Of a stretch of 64,000 nucleotides of DNA, positions 35,202 to 44,435 are shown one piece after another. The stretch lies in assembly GCA_943842425.1 (NCBI GenBank), contig CALTBR010000003.1, positions 124,001 through 188,000 on the forward strand. The letters are read 5' to 3'. The notes beneath the pieces are model-generated. The model did not search any database, was not told the DNA's origin, and saw only the letters and a program-made list of their open reading frames with translations. This stretch comes from UBA974 sp002292405 (GTDB taxonomy: Bacteria; Bacteroidota; Bacteroidia; Flavobacteriales_D; Sanyastnellaceae). The position numbers and the translations under genes are program-made. Positions within the stretch are counted from its first letter, which is position 1, and each line of letters opens with the position of its first letter.

Positions 35202-35672
35202 TTAAGGTGTGCAGATTTTAACTACTGAACCTGTACCGTCAAAGACTTCTCGCCATTCGTTGATAAGTAAATTGATCACAATCCCAGTTCCTGGGGGCAT
35301 GGGGATATCTTCCCCGGTGAGTTTTTTGACGAGGTTCATGATTCCGGGGTTGTGTCCTACGATGATGCATGATTCGAACGCTTCAGATAAGCCTTCTAAG
35401 TATTTAAGCCAAACCCAGTCTTCCGCCAAATACCCATCTTCCAAAAAAAACAATGACACATTGTGTGACTTAAGTTTGCTGTGTAAAATTTCCGCAGTCT
35501 TTTTAGTCCTTGTAGATGGTGAGCTTACGAGCACCGCATTAGGTAAGTGGTATTTAGAGAAATCCTCGCTCACTCTTTCTATATCTGACAGTCCTTTATT
35601 TGTAAGATTCCTATCGAAATCGGGGCTGCTGATGGCCGCTTCGCCGTGTCGTAAAACAAAAAGATTAGGCAT
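35202..35672 (-). CDS. SixA-like phosphohistidine phosphatase
   Basis: The protein of about 156 residues has the histidine-phosphatase motif right at the N-terminus ('NLFVLRHGEA'). The second catalytic His is in 'CIIVGHNPGIMNLVKKL'. SixA removes phosphate from phosphohistidine in phosphorelay proteins. The ATG at 35672 is preferred to an upstream start at 35714 that would overlap the divergent regulator gene and add 14 unconserved residues. Its start codon lies within a palindrome that may be the operator of that regulator. Confidence 0.85.
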   Translation of the reverse strand: MPNLFVLRHGEAAISSPDFDRNLTNKGLSDIERVSEDFSKYHLPNAVLVSSPSTRTKKTAEILHSKLKSHNVSLFFLEDGYLAEDWVWLKYLEGLSEAFESCIIVGHNPGIMNLVKKLTGEDIPMPPGTGIVINLLINEWREVFDGTGSVVKICTP

Positions 35673-35678
35673 GACTAA
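35665..35678. promoter_or_regulatory. Possible DtxR/MntR-type operator overlapping the sixA start codon
   Basis: TTAGGCATGACTAA is an inverted repeat (TTAG..CTAA around CATG) with one mismatched pair. It lies 15 bases upstream of the DtxR-family gene's GTG and covers the sixA ATG. DtxR-family sites are often TTAG/CTAA-type palindromes. Half of it also encodes the start of SixA, so chance is possible. Confidence 0.35.
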
Positions 35679-35693
35679 ATTTTTGAGGATGTT

Positions 35694-36398
35694 GTGATTA
35701 AGTTTGCGCTTCACAAAGTACTCATTAAATTGATTTCAGCTACAACATCGAGCAACAGGCAAGACTATTTAAAGGCAATTTTGTCTTTTGAATTGCGTGG
35801 AGCTAAAGCAAGTACTTCTGCAATTTCGGATAAGCTCAGCACTCGGCCCGCTTCTGTGACTGGAATGTTTAGGGTGTTAGCCGATAGTGATTTAATAGAA
35901 TACAAGCCCTACAAAGGGGCTAAGCTTACTTTAAAAGGTCGAGACGAAGCTATCTCTCTGATGAGGAAACACAGATTGTGGGAAACTTTTATGGTGGAAA
36001 AATTAGGGTTTGGCTGGGATGAAGTTCATGATGTGGCTGAGCAATTAGAACACGTAGATTCCCTAAAGCTAATTTCTAAGTTAGATGCCTTTCTCGGATT
36101 CCCGAGGTTCGATCCGCACGGAGACCCTATCCCAGATTCTCAGGGTGTTTTTTCTGACAGATCAGCTTTGGTAGGGGTGTCTGAAATCGAGCTTGGCAAA
36201 ACGGCTTCTATTCGGGGAGTGCTCAGCAGCAGTGATTCTTTCTTAAAGCATCTAGATGATTTAGGGATTAAGTTGGGATTAATATTTACTGTTGTTAAGG
36301 TATTTGAGTATGATGGTAGTTTTCAAGTTAAAGTGGGAGGAAAAGAGGAGGTTTGGTCTAAAAAATTAGTGGAACAGCTATTAGCTGAAGTTAAATAG
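35694..36398 (+). CDS. DtxR/MntR-family metal-dependent regulator
   Basis: The 234-residue protein has an N-terminal winged helix ('QDYLKAILSFELRGAKASTSAISDKLSTRPASVTGMFRVLADSDLIEYKPYKGAKLTLKGRDEA'), then the metal-binding/dimerisation helices with 'RKHRLWETFMVEKLGFGWDEVHDVAEQLEH', whose His and Glu residues are the expected ligands. A C-terminal SH3/FeoA-like domain follows from about residue 155. Such proteins repress metal uptake genes when Mn or Fe is plentiful. The GTG start has GAGGA just upstream. A ZIP transporter follows after 21 bases and is its likely target. Confidence 0.9.
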   Translation: MIKFALHKVLIKLISATTSSNRQDYLKAILSFELRGAKASTSAISDKLSTRPASVTGMFRVLADSDLIEYKPYKGAKLTLKGRDEAISLMRKHRLWETFMVEKLGFGWDEVHDVAEQLEHVDSLKLISKLDAFLGFPRFDPHGDPIPDSQGVFSDRSALVGVSEIELGKTASIRGVLSSSDSFLKHLDDLGIKLGLIFTVVKVFEYDGSFQVKVGGKEEVWSKKLVEQLLAEVK

Positions 36399-36419
36399 TA
36401 AAAAAAATAATAGGTAGTG

Positions 36420-37286
36420 ATGACATATGATTCTTTAATAACATGGCTGGAGACGATAGGGCCAATTCGCCAAGCATTATATGCTGGGTTATTTACATGG
36501 GGGTTAACAGCAATAGGTGCTGCACTAGTCTTTTTCTTTAACGCATCAAATCGCAAGGTTTTAGATTGTGCGCTTGGATTTACTGGAGGTGTAATGATTG
36601 CAGCAAGTTTTTGGTCACTCCTTTCTCCTGCAATCGCTTATGTCGAACTACAAAATGAAATGGGATTAAGTTCAATGCCAGCGTGGTTGCCACCTGCTAT
36701 TGGGTTTTTCCTTGGAGCGTTATTCTTATTTGTTTTAGATAAAATCATTCCTCATCTACATTTATTTGCCAAAAGGGAAGAAGCAGAAGGTATATCTACA
36801 AACTGGCGAAAAACTATTTTATTAGTGCTGGCTATTGCTTTGCATAATATACCAGAAGGATTAGCTGTTGGTGTTGCATTTGGTGCTCTTGCTAATCCTG
36901 AGCTTTTAGGAATGGATGGTCATTCAGTTTTCACAATAGGGGGTGCAGTTGCTTTAGCTATTGGAATTGGAATTCAAAATTTTCCAGAAGGATTTGCTGT
37001 ATCTATGCCTTTAAGAAGAATGGGGGTCAGTAAATGGAAATCTTGGAAATGGGGGCAGTTGTCAGCTATTGTGGAGCCAATATTTGCAGTGATAGGAGCT
37101 GCTATAGTCATGACAGTTTTGCCAATCCTTCCTTATGCTTTAGCTTTTGCTGCAGGAGCAATGATATTCATTGTAGTTGAAGAAGTTATTCCAGAGAGTC
37201 AGCGAGGAGGAAATACAGACCTTGCTACAATGGGATTAATCGTTGGATTCATCGTCATGATGTCGCTCGATGTTGGACTTGGGTAG
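36420..37286 (+). CDS. ZIP-family divalent metal transporter
   Basis: The protein of about 288 residues has some eight membrane helices and the ZIP metal-site helices: 'LAIALHNIPEGLAVGVAFGAL' (HNxPEG) and 'GIGIQNFPEGFAVSMPL' (QNxPEG). These carry Zn, Fe or Mn across the inner membrane. A GTG at 36417 directly precedes the ATG; either may start the protein. It sits in one unit with the DtxR/MntR-like regulator, which suggests manganese or iron rather than strictly zinc. Confidence 0.92.
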   Translation: MTYDSLITWLETIGPIRQALYAGLFTWGLTAIGAALVFFFNASNRKVLDCALGFTGGVMIAASFWSLLSPAIAYVELQNEMGLSSMPAWLPPAIGFFLGALFLFVLDKIIPHLHLFAKREEAEGISTNWRKTILLVLAIALHNIPEGLAVGVAFGALANPELLGMDGHSVFTIGGAVALAIGIGIQNFPEGFAVSMPLRRMGVSKWKSWKWGQLSAIVEPIFAVIGAAIVMTVLPILPYALAFAAGAMIFIVVEEVIPESQRGGNTDLATMGLIVGFIVMMSLDVGLG

Positions 37287-37291
37287 CACTC

Positions 37292-38647
37292 TTATTGGGG
37301 GATTTCTGCTCCGCCAAACCTTCCAGAGCTCATCATCAGTACACAGTGGTTCTCTTTAGGAATAGCGTTTATTCGTTTCTCCAATGAATTTACGGATGTA
37401 ATCACTTCAAGATCTTCTCTCCCAAAGGCGTCTTTAACATCTTGTATAGAGATCGCGGGCAGACGTTTGTGTTCGACAACTTTAGGATCGTAAAACACGA
37501 TGGCTTTGTCTACAGAATCCATGCTGCTAAGGTACTGAGGCAGAAATGCTTTATTTAAGCTTGAAAATGTATGAAGCTCAAAAACAGCCGTCACCTTTCT
37601 TTCGGGAAATGACCCCACAACGCCTGATTGGGTTGCTTTGAGTTTAGAAGGAGCGTGAGCGAAATCTCTAAAAACAGTGAATTTTTGTTGCGGCCGTTCT
37701 ATTGCCACCTCTAATCTTCTCGCAGCTCCTGTAAAACCTTCTATCGCATTGTCGAACTGTTCTGCAGAGATAGAGAGCGATTTACAGATGGCTCTTGCTC
37801 CTGCTAAGTTTTGGAAATTATGAGCTCCCACGAGTTTAGATATTGCAGTTGTGTTGTCAGAGTAGGTTAACTCCGAACAGCCCTTTCCCGGAATGCTAGA
37901 AGGAGTGTTATATGGCTCACAGTAGATGTCTGGTCTTTTATTAGAAGCTTCCTCAATGAGACCAAGAAGTTGAGAGTCTTCCCTGCAGTATATGAGTGTA
38001 GCACCTTGTTCTAAGGTATCGATAAATTTCCGAAAAGTGTCTAAGTAGCTTTCTTCTGTGGGAAAAACATTTATGTGATCCCAGGCAATACCCGTAATTA
38101 TAGCGATGTGCGGTCTGTAGTGGAGAAATTTCGATCTGCTATCAATCGGAGAGCTAAGATATTCATCTCCCTCTATCACAGCCAAGTCGTTTTCTTTGTT
38201 TAACTCGAGCATGCGGTTGAATCCTTCGAGTTGAGCCCCAACCATATAATCAGCGTTTCTCCCTAAAGCGCTCAAGACATGAAGCAGCATAGATGTAATG
38301 GTCGTCTTTCCATGAGAACCTCCAATTACTATACGCTTTTTATCTTTGGTAGCGTTGAATAGAAATTCAGGATATGATTGAACGTTTAACCCTAGCTCTC
38401 GTGCACGAGCAAGTTCAGGATTGTCTTTTCTTGCGTGCATTCCTAGTATGATTACGTCGATGTTGATGTTGAGATTCTCAGGGTGCCAACCTTCGCGATG
38501 AGGTAAAAGTCCAGCTTTTTCAAGTCGACTTCTACTGGGCTCAAAGATTTGGTCATCACTGCCTGATACATTATGCCCGCTGTGTTTTAGCGCAAGTGCG
38601 AAATTATGCATAGCACTACCTCCAATTGCGATTAGGTGAATTCTCAT
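37292..38647 (-). CDS. mpl: UDP-N-acetylmuramate:L-alanyl-gamma-D-glutamyl-meso-diaminopimelate ligase
   Basis: The 451-residue Mur ligase has 'MRIHLIAIGGSAMHNFALALKHSGHNVSGSDDQIFEPSRSRLE' at the N-terminus, typical of Mpl rather than MurC. The ATP loop is 'GGSHGKTTITSMLLHVL', followed by 'AVIEGDEYLSSPID'. Mpl joins recycled murein tripeptide to UDP-MurNAc, bypassing three synthesis steps in peptidoglycan recycling. It is divergent from the EI24 protein gene with 68 bases between. Confidence 0.92.
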   Translation of the reverse strand: MRIHLIAIGGSAMHNFALALKHSGHNVSGSDDQIFEPSRSRLEKAGLLPHREGWHPENLNINIDVIILGMHARKDNPELARARELGLNVQSYPEFLFNATKDKKRIVIGGSHGKTTITSMLLHVLSALGRNADYMVGAQLEGFNRMLELNKENDLAVIEGDEYLSSPIDSRSKFLHYRPHIAIITGIAWDHINVFPTEESYLDTFRKFIDTLEQGATLIYCREDSQLLGLIEEASNKRPDIYCEPYNTPSSIPGKGCSELTYSDNTTAISKLVGAHNFQNLAGARAICKSLSISAEQFDNAIEGFTGAARRLEVAIERPQQKFTVFRDFAHAPSKLKATQSGVVGSFPERKVTAVFELHTFSSLNKAFLPQYLSSMDSVDKAIVFYDPKVVEHKRLPAISIQDVKDAFGREDLEVITSVNSLEKRINAIPKENHCVLMMSSGRFGGAEIPQ

Positions 38648-38715
38648 AATGGTAAAGTTGAGGATTCAAGGTTTGTTTTTTATGAACTTTAAAATGTTTT
38701 TCCCACATTGCAACT

Positions 38716-39579
38716 ATGAAAATTCGTGATGGTGTTTCGGCAACTTTTAAGGCTGTGTCTTTTATGGCTTCAAACGGTCTCTTCATTTGGTTCCTTCCTG
38801 CAGTTTTTCTCACTATATCTTTAAGTTTTGGAGCTTTTGCTTTAATAGATATGGCAGTTGATTATGCCGACAGACTTTATACAAATACGTTTGGAGAGCA
38901 TTCTTTAGTTGTATGTGGAGAAGGTGTGATTGTAATGGATTGCATTGAGGAGATCTTTAGAGCAATAGGTTCTTATATGTTGAGACTTGTTGTGTGGGTT
39001 GGGCTTTTTTGGTTAAAAGTTAAACTTATGAAATATTTGATTCTCATTTTTCTAAGCCCTGTAATGGCTATGCTGTCTGAACTAACAGAGCAGAAAATCA
39101 CAGGCGTTGTTCGTCCATTTTCTTTTAGTCATTTTTTGCGAGATGTGTTTCGAGGAATGCGCACGGCATTGCTTTATTTATGTATTGAGCTTTGCCTTGC
39201 TATTTTGCTTTTGATTGTGGCTCTCGTTGCTGGTTTTATGTTTCCTATTTTACTTCCAGTGATTGCTCCACTTGAGTTGTTCGTTGCTTTTGTTATAGGA
39301 GCCTTCTTTTATGGTGCTGCTTCTATGGATTATGTTTGGGAGAGGGAAGGGGCGGGAGCAGTTGAATCTATTCGTATGGCTTTTAAATCTCGCCGTGTTG
39401 CTGTAGGGTTAGGTAGTGTATTCGCTGTTTTAATGGCAATTCCCATTCTGAACTTTACCCTTGCTCCAATCCTTGCCCCAGCGATTACTGCTGTTGCTGC
39501 AACACTTGTATTGAAAGGAGGATTTAATTCATCTGTAACGCTATCGAACCTCACTCACACAACCACCGATACTGTCTAG
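38716..39579 (+). CDS. EI24-domain (CysZ-like) membrane protein
   Basis: The 287-residue protein has about five hydrophobic segments and the EI24 family core ('YLILIFLSPVMAMLSELTEQK', 'FRGMRTALLYLCIELCLAILLLIV', 'MDYVWEREG'). Relatives include the sulfate transporter CysZ, but no cysteine-synthesis gene is near, so sulfate transport is not claimed. The last 39 bases overlap the convergent aroA gene. Confidence 0.78.
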   Translation: MKIRDGVSATFKAVSFMASNGLFIWFLPAVFLTISLSFGAFALIDMAVDYADRLYTNTFGEHSLVVCGEGVIVMDCIEEIFRAIGSYMLRLVVWVGLFWLKVKLMKYLILIFLSPVMAMLSELTEQKITGVVRPFSFSHFLRDVFRGMRTALLYLCIELCLAILLLIVALVAGFMFPILLPVIAPLELFVAFVIGAFFYGAASMDYVWEREGAGAVESIRMAFKSRRVAVGLGSVFAVLMAIPILNFTLAPILAPAITAVAATLVLKGGFNSSVTLSNLTHTTTDTV

Positions 39580-40824
39580 ATCATCAAAAAACATTGGATA
39601 GCTTTTAGACACGCAATCTGCGTCTAAGATCTCTATATCTGCTGTGCCAGCACAGCCTAAAATAGCCGCAGCCATAACGATTCGGTGATCGCCATGAGGG
39701 TTAATACGGCAAGCTTTCGTTTTTTCACAAGGGTGTATAATCAAAGTATCACCCTCTCTTTCTATGCTTACACCAGCTTTAGCGAACTCAGAGATGAGTA
39801 CTGAGGCTCTGTCTGATTCCTTTGATGAAAGTCTGTTAGCGCCGCTTAAACGTGATGGTTTATTGCTAAATGCAGCGAGAGCGCATAGGACAGGAAAGAG
39901 ATCGGGCGAATTTGATAAATCCAGGTTAATTGGGCGAGGTCTCTTTTTCTTCAAGCTAAGACCGTCATCTGTTCCAAGTATCTGATAACCGGCGAATAGC
40001 ATAGCTCCCTTGATGCCAGAGTCGGCTTGCGTATATATTCCGCGTATGCCTTTGATCTCTAAGTCAGGTCTAGCGCATAGTCCGCCCAGAACGATGAGGG
40101 CAGAGGCGGCGCTCCAATCTCCGTCTATTGATAAAGGGAGTGAGCGACAGGTTTGGCCTGCAGGGATGATGAAGGTGTCACAGGTATCGAGCTTTTCATG
40201 AGTGAAATCAAGGTCGAACGCCTGCATAACTTCAAGCGTCATGTTTATGTAGGGCCGTGAGGTTAGGTTGTAAACCACGACCTTTGAATCCTGCTCAGCA
40301 AAAGGCAGAGCAAGTAAAAGGCCGGTTAAGAATTGGGAGCTTACGCTACCGTCAACTTCGATTTCACCACCAACCAATGGGCCTTCAATTGTAATGGGCA
40401 ATGAATTGCCGCCAGTCGTTTTTACACCAAGAGCAGTGAGGCCGCTAGTGACCATGTCGAATGGGCGATTCATCAATGACCCTTCGCCAGTTAAGGTAAG
40501 TGAGTCTAGTGAGAGTGATGCAATGGGAGCAAACAAGCGAGCTGCAAGGCCAGATTCACCAGCATTTAATTTCTCACTTCTTGGGCGAGGTATGCTGGAT
40601 GGGCAGGGTGTGATACGAACGGCATCGTCGCCAAGTTCTATTTCGGCTCCAAGAGCGGCGGATATGCTTAGAGCGACGTTAGTGTCGTCGCAGTCGCTAA
40701 GTCCATGCAGCATAGTAGGGGAGTCCGCCAATAATGCAGCTGCGATAAAGCGTGCACTAAGGCTTTTCGAAGGCGGAGCAGTTACTTCACCTGATAGCGT
40801 GCTTGGCGAAACGCGAATGATCAT
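39541..40824 (-). CDS. aroA: 3-phosphoshikimate 1-carboxyvinyltransferase (EPSP synthase)
   Basis: The 427-residue protein has 'APPSKSLSARFIAAALL', 'LNAGESGLAARLFAPI' (NAGxxxR-type site) and 'INPHGDHRIVMAAAILGC', in the expected order. It makes EPSP from shikimate-3-phosphate and phosphoenolpyruvate for aromatic amino acids. It starts on the last base of the menG stop (TAATGA), so coupling is likely. Confidence 0.94.
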   Translation of the reverse strand: MIIRVSPSTLSGEVTAPPSKSLSARFIAAALLADSPTMLHGLSDCDDTNVALSISAALGAEIELGDDAVRITPCPSSIPRPRSEKLNAGESGLAARLFAPIASLSLDSLTLTGEGSLMNRPFDMVTSGLTALGVKTTGGNSLPITIEGPLVGGEIEVDGSVSSQFLTGLLLALPFAEQDSKVVVYNLTSRPYINMTLEVMQAFDLDFTHEKLDTCDTFIIPAGQTCRSLPLSIDGDWSAASALIVLGGLCARPDLEIKGIRGIYTQADSGIKGAMLFAGYQILGTDDGLSLKKKRPRPINLDLSNSPDLFPVLCALAAFSNKPSRLSGANRLSSKESDRASVLISEFAKAGVSIEREGDTLIIHPCEKTKACRINPHGDHRIVMAAAILGCAGTADIEILDADCVSKSYPMFFDDLDSIGGCVSEVR

Positions 40825-41576
40825 TATTCAGGTCCAGGTTTACGTCCAAGATAAATGCTAGCTATTCCTCCCGTAAGTGGGATTGCACGTAGGTCAATAA
40901 AGTGAGCCGTTTTCAGACGGTCTAAGAATTCTGCACCTTCAGGGAAGGCTTTTACACTTTCTGGCAGATATGTGTATGCTGCTGGATCTTTAGAGATTAA
41001 CCGGCCTAATACAGGCATGATATGTTTAAAATAAAACCCAAATAATTGCTTGATAGGGAATGATTTAGGATTACTAAACTCAAGTATTAATGTAAGTGAA
41101 CCGGGTGTCAGGACTCTGTACATTTCAGAAAGACCACGGTCTAAGTCTTCGAAGTTTCTAACACCGAAGGCCACTGTGTATGCATCGAATGTTTCGTCCT
41201 GAAATGGCAGGTTCTCAGAGTCGCCTTGGATTAAAGTGATGCGGTCAGTTAAACCTTTTTCTGCCACTTTTTTTATGCCCACATCTAACATCCCTTGTGA
41301 AAGATCCATGGCTGTCATTTGTGACGGAAGTCCCATACGTACTGCTTCTATTGCGAAATCCCCAGTTCCCGTAGCCATATCAAGAATGGTTTTAGGTGTG
41401 CGTGTTTCGCGTTTCAGTATCCGGATACATTTTTTACGCCAAAGCACATCAATTCCCATTGAGAAGAAATGATTCAGGAAATCGTACTTAGGAGCTATAC
41501 TATCGAACATACGCTCGACTTGTTTCTTTTTAGTTTCCTCGGAAACCGCTGTATATGGTGTAACTTTTCTACCCAT
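40824..41576 (-). CDS. menG: Demethylmenaquinone methyltransferase
   Basis: The 250-residue SAM-dependent methyltransferase matches UbiE/MenG: 'VERMFDSIAPKYDFLNHFFSMGIDVLWRKKCI' at the N-terminus, SAM motif 'ILDMATGTGDFAIEA', then 'DAYTVAFGVRNFEDLDRGLSEMYRVL'. In Bacteroidota the respiratory quinone is menaquinone, so the last methylation of menaquinone is the likely step. It lies between the TrkH gene and aroA on the same strand. Confidence 0.92.
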   Translation of the reverse strand: MGRKVTPYTAVSEETKKKQVERMFDSIAPKYDFLNHFFSMGIDVLWRKKCIRILKRETRTPKTILDMATGTGDFAIEAVRMGLPSQMTAMDLSQGMLDVGIKKVAEKGLTDRITLIQGDSENLPFQDETFDAYTVAFGVRNFEDLDRGLSEMYRVLTPGSLTLILEFSNPKSFPIKQLFGFYFKHIMPVLGRLISKDPAAYTYLPESVKAFPEGAEFLDRLKTAHFIDLRAIPLTGGIASIYLGRKPGPE

Positions 41577-41596
41577 TGTCTTTTTGACTTTGTGAT

Positions 41597-43423
41597 TTAG
41601 CCAATCATTGTGTGGCCTTCAGGATATTTGAAGTGTGTTTCTATGAGACTGCCGCCAAGAGCGAATGCTACTGTAAGTGTGCCTACTCGTCCGATGAACA
41701 TAGAAATTAAAATAATAAATTTTCCTGCTGGTGTAAGAAGTGGTGTTATGCCAGTACTTAACCCCACAGTGCCCATGGCGCTGATTTGTTCGAAGGCGAG
41801 GTCTATAAAGCTGTAATCACCCTCTGCAAGTAGGGAGGCTTCTGTTATAGTAAGTAAAAACAGAAAGATCATATTTCCAATGATAAAGAACATAAGAACG
41901 CTGTAAGCCCTTGATCTTAGCGTGGGGTTAATTGTTCGCTTGAAGAGTTGGACATGGTCGAAGCCCCTTACGGTTCGCCAAACGTCACTTAGTATAACCG
42001 AGAATGTTGATGTCTTAATCCCACCTCCTGTAGATGATGACGAGCCGCCAATAAACATCAGGGCTATGAATATAAAGATCATGGGAAGGCCCACAGAGCT
42101 AATATTTACTGTGCTAAAGCCAGAAGTTCTAGTAACGCTTTGGAAAACTGACGTTGTGAATTTTCCGAAACCAGACATGCCAGAAAGTACACCATTCCAT
42201 TCTAGAATGGCGAAGGCAACAGAACCAAACACAACCAATATAAGTGAGACATAGAGAGCGATTTTCGTAGCGAACCCTATTGTCTTCCAGGGGTAAATGA
42301 GTCTTCTGCGCAGTCGAGTTGGGTCGAAGATGTCGAATAGAGCTACTGTGCCTAAAGCCCCTGCGAAAACGAGTGCCGTTATTATCCAATGAGCCAGCCA
42401 ATTCGTGGAGACCCATGGATGAGTGAATCCACCTGTAAACAAGGTGATTCCGGCATTGTTAAATGCTGAGACACTGTGAAAAATTGAGGAGTAGATCCTG
42501 TCGCTTACACCAGAAAAGGGTATGTCGGAAGACCAAACAACACCGAGTGCAATCGCCCCAATAGCTTCAATTCCCAGACACCAAATGACAACCCTTCCAA
42601 GGGTGCCTTTCCCACTTAGGAAGTTGTCTCTGTTGACGAAATCTTCGATTACGTCGTGCTGGCGAACAGATACACCGAATCGGGCTGCGAGGGCAAGAAC
42701 GGATGCGAATGCGATTACATTCAGGCCTCCGAGCTGGATGAGGGCGAGAATGACAATTTGGCCTTTAAAAGTGAAGAAATGCATGGCATCCTCAACCATC
42801 AATCCTGTTACACAAGTAGCAGAAGTAGAGGTGAATAAAGCGTCTAATGCAGCCATTCCATTACCACTTGAGGTCATCTCGGGCATCATGAGAAGAAGTG
42901 TGCCGACTGAGATAATCCCTAAAAAGCTGAGAATAAAGATAACAGCGGGATGCATCCTTATTTTTGGGATAACGCTCCCTTTACGTGTAAGCTCGGCGAT
43001 GATAACGATGAAGAAGTAACCCTGAATAAAGATTAAGCTGATGTCTTCTCCAGACGAGATAGATAGTTTCTCTAGTAGCGGGACGAAAAGCAATTCGCCT
43101 GTCATAATGTGGCTTGCCCCTTCGATGATTAAAATGAACATTACAAACCCTTCAAACCACGTTTTTTTGAGGTATTCCCATGGATGAAAATCGTAAATAA
43201 ATTTTATGAGGTAGTGAGATATGTAAAACCCGAAACTGTATCTTATCACAGTCATCATGTTTACATCACCCTGAACCGTGTGAGGGAAGCCGTAGTAAAT
43301 TGTTAGCGTGATGAGTGCTGTAAAAGAAACAAATAGGTTAAGTATCTTTAATACACCAAGGTTTTTTGCCTTCGATTTATAGAGGTAAATATTCCCTATT
43401 TCGCGGAATTCGTTAAATGTCAT
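41597..43423 (-). CDS. TrkH/KtrB-family potassium transporter
   Basis: The 608-residue membrane protein has the four pore-loop repeats: 'TSTSATCVTGL', 'FHSVSAFNNAGI', 'QSVTRTSGFSTV' and 'EQISAMGTVGLSTGI', with the Gly residues of the selectivity filter. The first 170 residues add about four further membrane helices, making it longer than typical KtrB. It would move K+ (or Na+ and K+) with a TrkA/KtrA regulator, which is not encoded here. Its ATG overlaps the end of the heptose kinase gene by four bases. Confidence 0.9.
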   Translation of the reverse strand: MTFNEFREIGNIYLYKSKAKNLGVLKILNLFVSFTALITLTIYYGFPHTVQGDVNMMTVIRYSFGFYISHYLIKFIYDFHPWEYLKKTWFEGFVMFILIIEGASHIMTGELLFVPLLEKLSISSGEDISLIFIQGYFFIVIIAELTRKGSVIPKIRMHPAVIFILSFLGIISVGTLLLMMPEMTSSGNGMAALDALFTSTSATCVTGLMVEDAMHFFTFKGQIVILALIQLGGLNVIAFASVLALAARFGVSVRQHDVIEDFVNRDNFLSGKGTLGRVVIWCLGIEAIGAIALGVVWSSDIPFSGVSDRIYSSIFHSVSAFNNAGITLFTGGFTHPWVSTNWLAHWIITALVFAGALGTVALFDIFDPTRLRRRLIYPWKTIGFATKIALYVSLILVVFGSVAFAILEWNGVLSGMSGFGKFTTSVFQSVTRTSGFSTVNISSVGLPMIFIFIALMFIGGSSSSTGGGIKTSTFSVILSDVWRTVRGFDHVQLFKRTINPTLRSRAYSVLMFFIIGNMIFLFLLTITEASLLAEGDYSFIDLAFEQISAMGTVGLSTGITPLLTPAGKFIILISMFIGRVGTLTVAFALGGSLIETHFKYPEGHTMIG

Positions 43424-44406
43424 ATCTCAGCGATGAGTTTCTCTAAATCAACTGTCACTACGCCGCTGTGTTCACATACTTGTCCTGCAGCAATATTTGC
43501 TACTTCAGCGATTTGCAAAGGTGTAGCGCCAGCAGCGAGCATCAGAGATGCTGTTGCGATGACTGTGTCACCAGCTCCACTAACATCTATGACGTTGCTG
43601 GGTCTTGATTGGATGTGACTGTGGTGAGTTGCATTGGTATTTTCACCTACAGGACAATGAATCCACATACCATGAGATCCCAATGTGGTGATAGAAATCT
43701 TAGGTGTTAACTTGCCGTGTAATTCATTGATGGCATCCGGAAGTCCCATTGGAAGATCAATGTCACGTTGAAGACCTTGACGTAGTTCTTGAATGTTGGG
43801 TTTAAAAAGATCGACGCTAGGATAATTGAAAAATCCTTTGAATTTAGGGTCAACAGTTACGGGAATGCTTCGTTTTTTCGCTTCAGTAGTAAGGGCTTTA
43901 ATAATTTCGGGTGTGAGTACGCCTTTGTCGTAGTCCTCAAAAATAACAACGTCAATCTTGGACTTGGTCATAATTTTAAGACATGCTTCTATGAGTTTTT
44001 CGGCGGTTTTATTACCAATAGCTTTGTCAGTCTCTTCATCAACCCTGAGCATATGTTCGTTGTCTCGAATAATTCGAGTTTTAATAGTTGTAATACGCCC
44101 CTCCTCGTAAATGAAAGCAGACTCTCCAATAGAGTTCGCTTTAAAAAGATCATGTAGTCTATCACCGGCTGTGTCATTTCCTATGACAGTTGCGATATGT
44201 ACTTTGGCACCTAGAGCTTGCACGTTTCGAGCTACGTTAGCTGCTCCGCCTGGTCTTTCGTCTCTGTCTGACATAAGGACAACCGGCACTGGTGCCTCGG
44301 GAGACACTCGCTCTACCGTCCCGAATAAGTATGAGTCTAGCATCACGTCTCCCACCACCAATGCGGAGAGATTAGCGATATTTTTTATGGCTTCTTTTTT
44401 TGTCAT
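43420..44406 (-). CDS. PfkB-family kinase, D-beta-D-heptose 7-phosphate kinase (RfaE domain I)
   Basis: The 328-residue protein matches the kinase half of HldE/RfaE: 'ALVVGDVMLDSYLFGTVERVSPEAPVPVV', 'RPGGAANVARNVQALGA', and the PfkB anion-hole motif 'NVIDVSGAGDTVIATASLML'. It phosphorylates heptose-7-phosphate for ADP-heptose, an LPS inner-core precursor. The nucleotidyltransferase half found in enterobacterial HldE is absent from this polypeptide, so a separate protein must supply it. It overlaps the TrkH gene by four bases. Confidence 0.87.
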   Translation of the reverse strand: MTKKEAIKNIANLSALVVGDVMLDSYLFGTVERVSPEAPVPVVLMSDRDERPGGAANVARNVQALGAKVHIATVIGNDTAGDRLHDLFKANSIGESAFIYEEGRITTIKTRIIRDNEHMLRVDEETDKAIGNKTAEKLIEACLKIMTKSKIDVVIFEDYDKGVLTPEIIKALTTEAKKRSIPVTVDPKFKGFFNYPSVDLFKPNIQELRQGLQRDIDLPMGLPDAINELHGKLTPKISITTLGSHGMWIHCPVGENTNATHHSHIQSRPSNVIDVSGAGDTVIATASLMLAAGATPLQIAEVANIAAGQVCEHSGVVTVDLEKLIAEI

Positions 44407-44435
44407 TTGATTTTTAGGCCAAACCTTAACTCCGA

